From Aliihoeflea sp. 2WW (GTDB lineage: Bacteria; Pseudomonadota; Alphaproteobacteria; Rhizobiales; Rhizobiaceae), in the NCBI RefSeq assembly GCF_000497755.1, contig NZ_AYOD01000005.1, forward strand, positions 62,001 to 126,000: a stretch of 64,000 nucleotides of DNA. Reading direction: 5' to 3'. The translations under genes were made by a program, and so were the position numbers. Numbering within the stretch: the stretch's first letter is position 1; each line of letters begins with the position of its first letter. Shown here one piece after another: positions 61,315 through 64,000 of the stretch. The notes under the pieces were generated by a model. That model did not search any database, was not told where the DNA came from, and saw only the letters and a program-made list of their open reading frames with translations.

Positions 61315-63723
61315 TCAGTGAGCAAAGCTCGCCGAGGCCGAATCGTCGGCCGTCACGGGGGCGGAAGTCGCCGGTTCCGTCCACTCGATCGGCTCGGGCT
61401 GGCGCACCAGCGCGTGGCTCAACACCTCGCCGACGCGGCTGACCGGGACGATCTCCAGAGCGTTCTTCACGTTCTCCGGAATGTCGGCCAGGTCCTTCGC
61501 ATTCTCCTCGGGGATCAGCACCTTCTTGATGCCGCCGCGAAGGGCAGCGAGGAGCTTTTCCTTGAGGCCACCGATCGGCAGGACGCGGCCACGCAGCGTG
61601 ACCTCGCCGGTCATGGCGATGTCCTTGCGGACCGGAATGCCCGTCAGCACCGAGACGATCGCCGTGACCATCGCGATGCCGGCGGACGGACCGTCCTTCG
61701 GCGTCGCGCCTTCCGGCACGTGGACGTGGATGTCGCGCTTGTCGAAGAGCGGCGGCTCGATGCCGAAATCGATCGCACGCGAGCGGACATAGGACGCAGC
61801 AGCCGAGATCGACTCCTTCATGACGTCCTTCAGATTGCCGGTCACAGTCATCTTGCCCTTGCCGGGCATCATGACGCCTTCGATCGTCAGCAATTCGCCG
61901 CCGACTTCCGTCCAGGCGAGGCCCGTGACGACACCGACCTGATCCTCGCCGTCGACCTGACCGAAGCGGAAGCGCGGTACGCCGAGATAACTATCGAGAT
62001 TCTCGGCGGTCACCTCGACCGACTTGACCTTGGTGCGCAGGATTTCCGTCACCGCCTTGCGGGCGAGCTTCATCAGCTCGCGCTCGAGGTTTCTGACGCC
62101 AGCTTCCCGCGTATAGGTGCGGATCGTCTCGCGCAGCGCCTCGTCCGTGACCGAGAACTCGCCCTTGTTGAGCGCATGGTCACGTATGGCCTTGGGCAAC
62201 AGGTGCCGACGGGCGATCTCGACCTTCTCGTCCTCGGTATAACCGGCGATACGGATGATCTCCATACGGTCCATCAGGGCCGGCGGGATGTTCAGCGTAT
62301 TCGCAGTCGTCACGAACATCACGCTCGACAGGTCGTATTCGACCTCGAGATAGTGATCCATGAAGGACGAGTTCTGCTCCGGATCGAGAACTTCGAGCAA
62401 CGCCGAAGACGGATCGCCGCGGAAATCCATGCCCATCTTGTCGATCTCGTCGAGCAGGAAGAGCGGGTTGGACTTCTTCGCCTTCTTCATCGACTGGATG
62501 ACCTTGCCGGGCATCGAGCCGATATAGGTGCGGCGGTGGCCGCGGATCTCGGCTTCGTCACGCACGCCGCCAAGCGCCATGCGGATGAACTCGCGACCGG
62601 TCGCCTTGGCGATCGACTTGCCGAGCGAGGTCTTGCCGACGCCGGGAGGACCGACGAGGCACAGGATCGGACCCTTGAGCTTCTTCTGACGGCTCTGGAC
62701 GGCCAGATATTCGACGATGCGTTCCTTGACCTTGTCGAGGCCGAAGTGATCGGTGTCGAGCACTTCCTGCGCGAATTCGAGGTCCTTCTTGACCTTGGAG
62801 GGCTTGCCCCACGGGATCGACAGCAGCCAGTCGAGATAGTTGCGCACGACGGTCGCCTCGGCGGACATCGGCGACATGGTGCGCAGCTTCTTCAGCTCCG
62901 CATCCGCCTTTTCGCGGGCTTCCTTGGTCAGCTTGGTCTTCTTGATGCGGTCTTCCAGTTCGGCCGCCTCGTCGCGGCCGTCCTCGCCCTCGCCGAGCTC
63001 CTTTTGGATCGCCTTCATCTGCTCGTTGAGGTAGTACTCGCGCTGCGTCTTCTCCATCTGGCGCTTGACGCGCGAGCGGATGCGCTTTTCCACCTGAAGC
63101 ACGGAAATCTCGGCTTCCATGAAGCCCATGGCCTTTTCAAGCCGCTCGCGCACGGAGAGCGTCGCGAGCATTTCCTGCTTTTCGGGAATCTTGATCGCCA
63201 GGTGCGAAGCGATCGTGTCGGCGAGCTTCGAATAATCCTCGATCTGGCTCGCGGCGCCGACGACTTCGGGCGAAATCTTCTTGTTGAGCTTGACGTAGTT
63301 TTCGAAGTCCGAGACGACAGAACGCGCAAGCGCCTCGATCTCGACTTCCTCATCCTCGGGCTCGGCCATCAGTTCGGCAGCGGCCTCGTGGTATTCCTCG
63401 CGTTCCATGAACGCGGTGATGCGGGCGCGCGAGGAACCTTCGACCAACACCTTGACGGTGCCGTCGGGCAGTTTCAGCAATTGCAGGACGCTTGCGACAG
63501 TGCCGATCTCGTAGATGCCGTCGGCCTGCGGATCGTCGTCGGCCGCATTCTTTTGGGTGGCAAGCAGGATCTGCTTGTCCGAACCCATGACTTCCTCGAG
63601 CGCGCGGATCGACTTTTCGCGACCGACGAACAGCGGCACGATCATGTGCGGGAAGACCACGATGTCGCGCAGCGGCAGGACCGCGTAGGTCGTCTGGTCG
63701 GGGGCGCTGGAGAGCTTGGTCAT
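61315..63723 (-). CDS. lon: ATP-dependent protease Lon
   Basis: An 802-residue Lon-A protease. The N-terminal substrate domain begins [33 protein letters not shown]. The AAA+ module has Walker [18 protein letters not shown] near residue 360, Walker [14 protein letters not shown] near 420 and sensor parts [28 protein letters not shown]. The protease domain has [15 protein letters not shown], the catalytic Ser in [18 protein letters not shown] near 680 and catalytic Lys in [26 protein letters not shown] near 725. It degrades misfolded and regulatory proteins in the cytosol. Length is typical. Confidence 0.98.
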   Translation of the reverse strand: MTKLSSAPDQTTYAVLPLRDIVVFPHMIVPLFVGREKSIRALEEVMGSDKQILLATQKNAADDDPQADGIYEIGTVASVLQLLKLPDGTVKVLVEGSSRARITAFMEREEYHEAAAELMAEPEDEEVEIEALARSVVSDFENYVKLNKKISPEVVGAASQIEDYSKLADTIASHLAIKIPEKQEMLATLSVRERLEKAMGFMEAEISVLQVEKRIRSRVKRQMEKTQREYYLNEQMKAIQKELGEGEDGRDEAAELEDRIKKTKLTKEAREKADAELKKLRTMSPMSAEATVVRNYLDWLLSIPWGKPSKVKKDLEFAQEVLDTDHFGLDKVKERIVEYLAVQSRQKKLKGPILCLVGPPGVGKTSLGKSIAKATGREFIRMALGGVRDEAEIRGHRRTYIGSMPGKVIQSMKKAKKSNPLFLLDEIDKMGMDFRGDPSSALLEVLDPEQNSSFMDHYLEVEYDLSSVMFVTTANTLNIPPALMDRMEIIRIAGYTEDEKVEIARRHLLPKAIRDHALNKGEFSVTDEALRETIRTYTREAGVRNLERELMKLARKAVTEILRTKVKSVEVTAENLDSYLGVPRFRFGQVDGEDQVGVVTGLAWTEVGGELLTIEGVMMPGKGKMTVTGNLKDVMKESISAAASYVRSRAIDFGIEPPLFDKRDIHVHVPEGATPKDGPSAGIAMVTAIVSVLTGIPVRKDIAMTGEVTLRGRVLPIGGLKEKLLAALRGGIKKVLIPEENAKDLADIPENVKNALEIVPVSRVGEVLSHALVRQPEPIEWTEPATSAPVTADDSASASFAH

Positions 63724-63967
63724 GTTCCAACCTTTCTGTCCGCGACCGCCATGAAGCAGCCAGCCGCGAATCTCATATTAGCGGCGTCAAGGCCTTCCGC
63801 CTATTGTCCTGATGGAGAGGACATGAATTGAGCAGCACGGAAGACCTGGCGCCCGAATAGCACTTAGGTGGCGTCGCAATGATGGGAGATCAAGACGCAG
63901 GCTGCCGCAACGTCGCCATGCCTAAGACGCATGGCGGGCGCGGGACAAGCCCGCGCCCGGATCGCGA

Positions 63968-64000
63968 TCAGGCGCTGGCCGAGCCTTTTTCGTGCTCGCG
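63968..64000 (-). CDS. clpX: ClpX C-terminal end (partial, runs off right edge)
   Basis: The last ten codons and stop of a leftward gene: REHEKGSASA followed by TGA at 63968-63970. The identification rests on synteny, since clpX lies directly upstream of lon in alphaproteobacteria, and on the basic/acidic short tail typical of ClpX. A GC-rich hairpin (63936-63959, GGGCGCGGG with CCCGCGCCC) lies just downstream and may end its transcript. Confidence 0.55.
   Translation of the reverse strand, partial: REHEKGSASA

Noticed and set aside
61216-63831. 871-codon rightward open frame opposite lon
   Set aside because: It mirrors the lon coding frame and has no protein-like features.

Overview
The window is a GC-rich alphaproteobacterial chromosome segment, most like the Rhizobiales (Phyllobacteriaceae / Mesorhizobium relatives). 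The grounds are the clpX-lon-hupB order at the right end, two TPP riboswitches on a thiC-thiO-thiS-thiG-thiE / thiD locus, a Flp pilin gene, three TRAP- or BenE-type uptake systems, and DUF982/DUF3606 family genes. Taxonomy is inferred from gene content only.

Positions 1 to about 26017 are the right-hand part of an integrated tailed phage. A long leftward operon starts at a Cro-like gene (16140). It runs through small phage genes, a C5-type DNA methyltransferase, a PAPS-reductase-like protein, an N6-type methyltransferase, an RMF-motif protein, a RuvC-like resolvase, a DnaB helicase, small and large terminase and portal. It ends in the first 38 codons of a probable scaffold gene running off the left edge. 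A CI-like S24 repressor (16233) diverges from it. A second, rightward operon (19559-25844) carries a Bet/RecT annealing protein, an ASCH-like protein, an HNH endonuclease, an excisionase and a tyrosine integrase. Five near-identical 16-bp operators, three at the repressor gene and two at the head of the rightward operon, tie both operons to one repressor. The prophage ends in a displaced 3' half of a tRNA-Val(UAC) gene (25973-26017), so the intact tRNA should lie left of the window. Opposite-strand or non-phage genes are inserted throughout: a cupin, a transglutaminase, three DUF982 genes, a DUF1330 gene and a DUF3606 gene.

Positions 26018-33640 are a decayed region. It holds umuDC with three single-base frameshifts, a glycosyltransferase pseudogene with an internal deletion, an AT-richer surface-polysaccharide patch (SGNH hydrolase, two RgpF-like glycosyltransferases), and a 480-bp IS3-family derivative in which OrfA is fused to the tail of OrfB.

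Positions 33648-64000 look like resident chromosome. Thiamine biosynthesis (33648-39155) is followed by three catabolic modules. The first is TRAP transporter + HMG-CoA-lyase-like enzyme + class III CoA-transferase + LysR (39595-45608). The second is AraC + molybdenum hydroxylase (large subunit fused to a CoxG-like domain) + acyl-CoA ligase + crotonase + BenE permease (45790-54759), which fits uptake and CoA-dependent breakdown of an aromatic or heteroaromatic acid. The third is AroE + GntR + TRAP + type II dehydroquinase (55194-60410), which fits quinate/shikimate use. The right end holds a Flp pilin gene with an in-frame amber codon, hupB, lon and the last codons of clpX.
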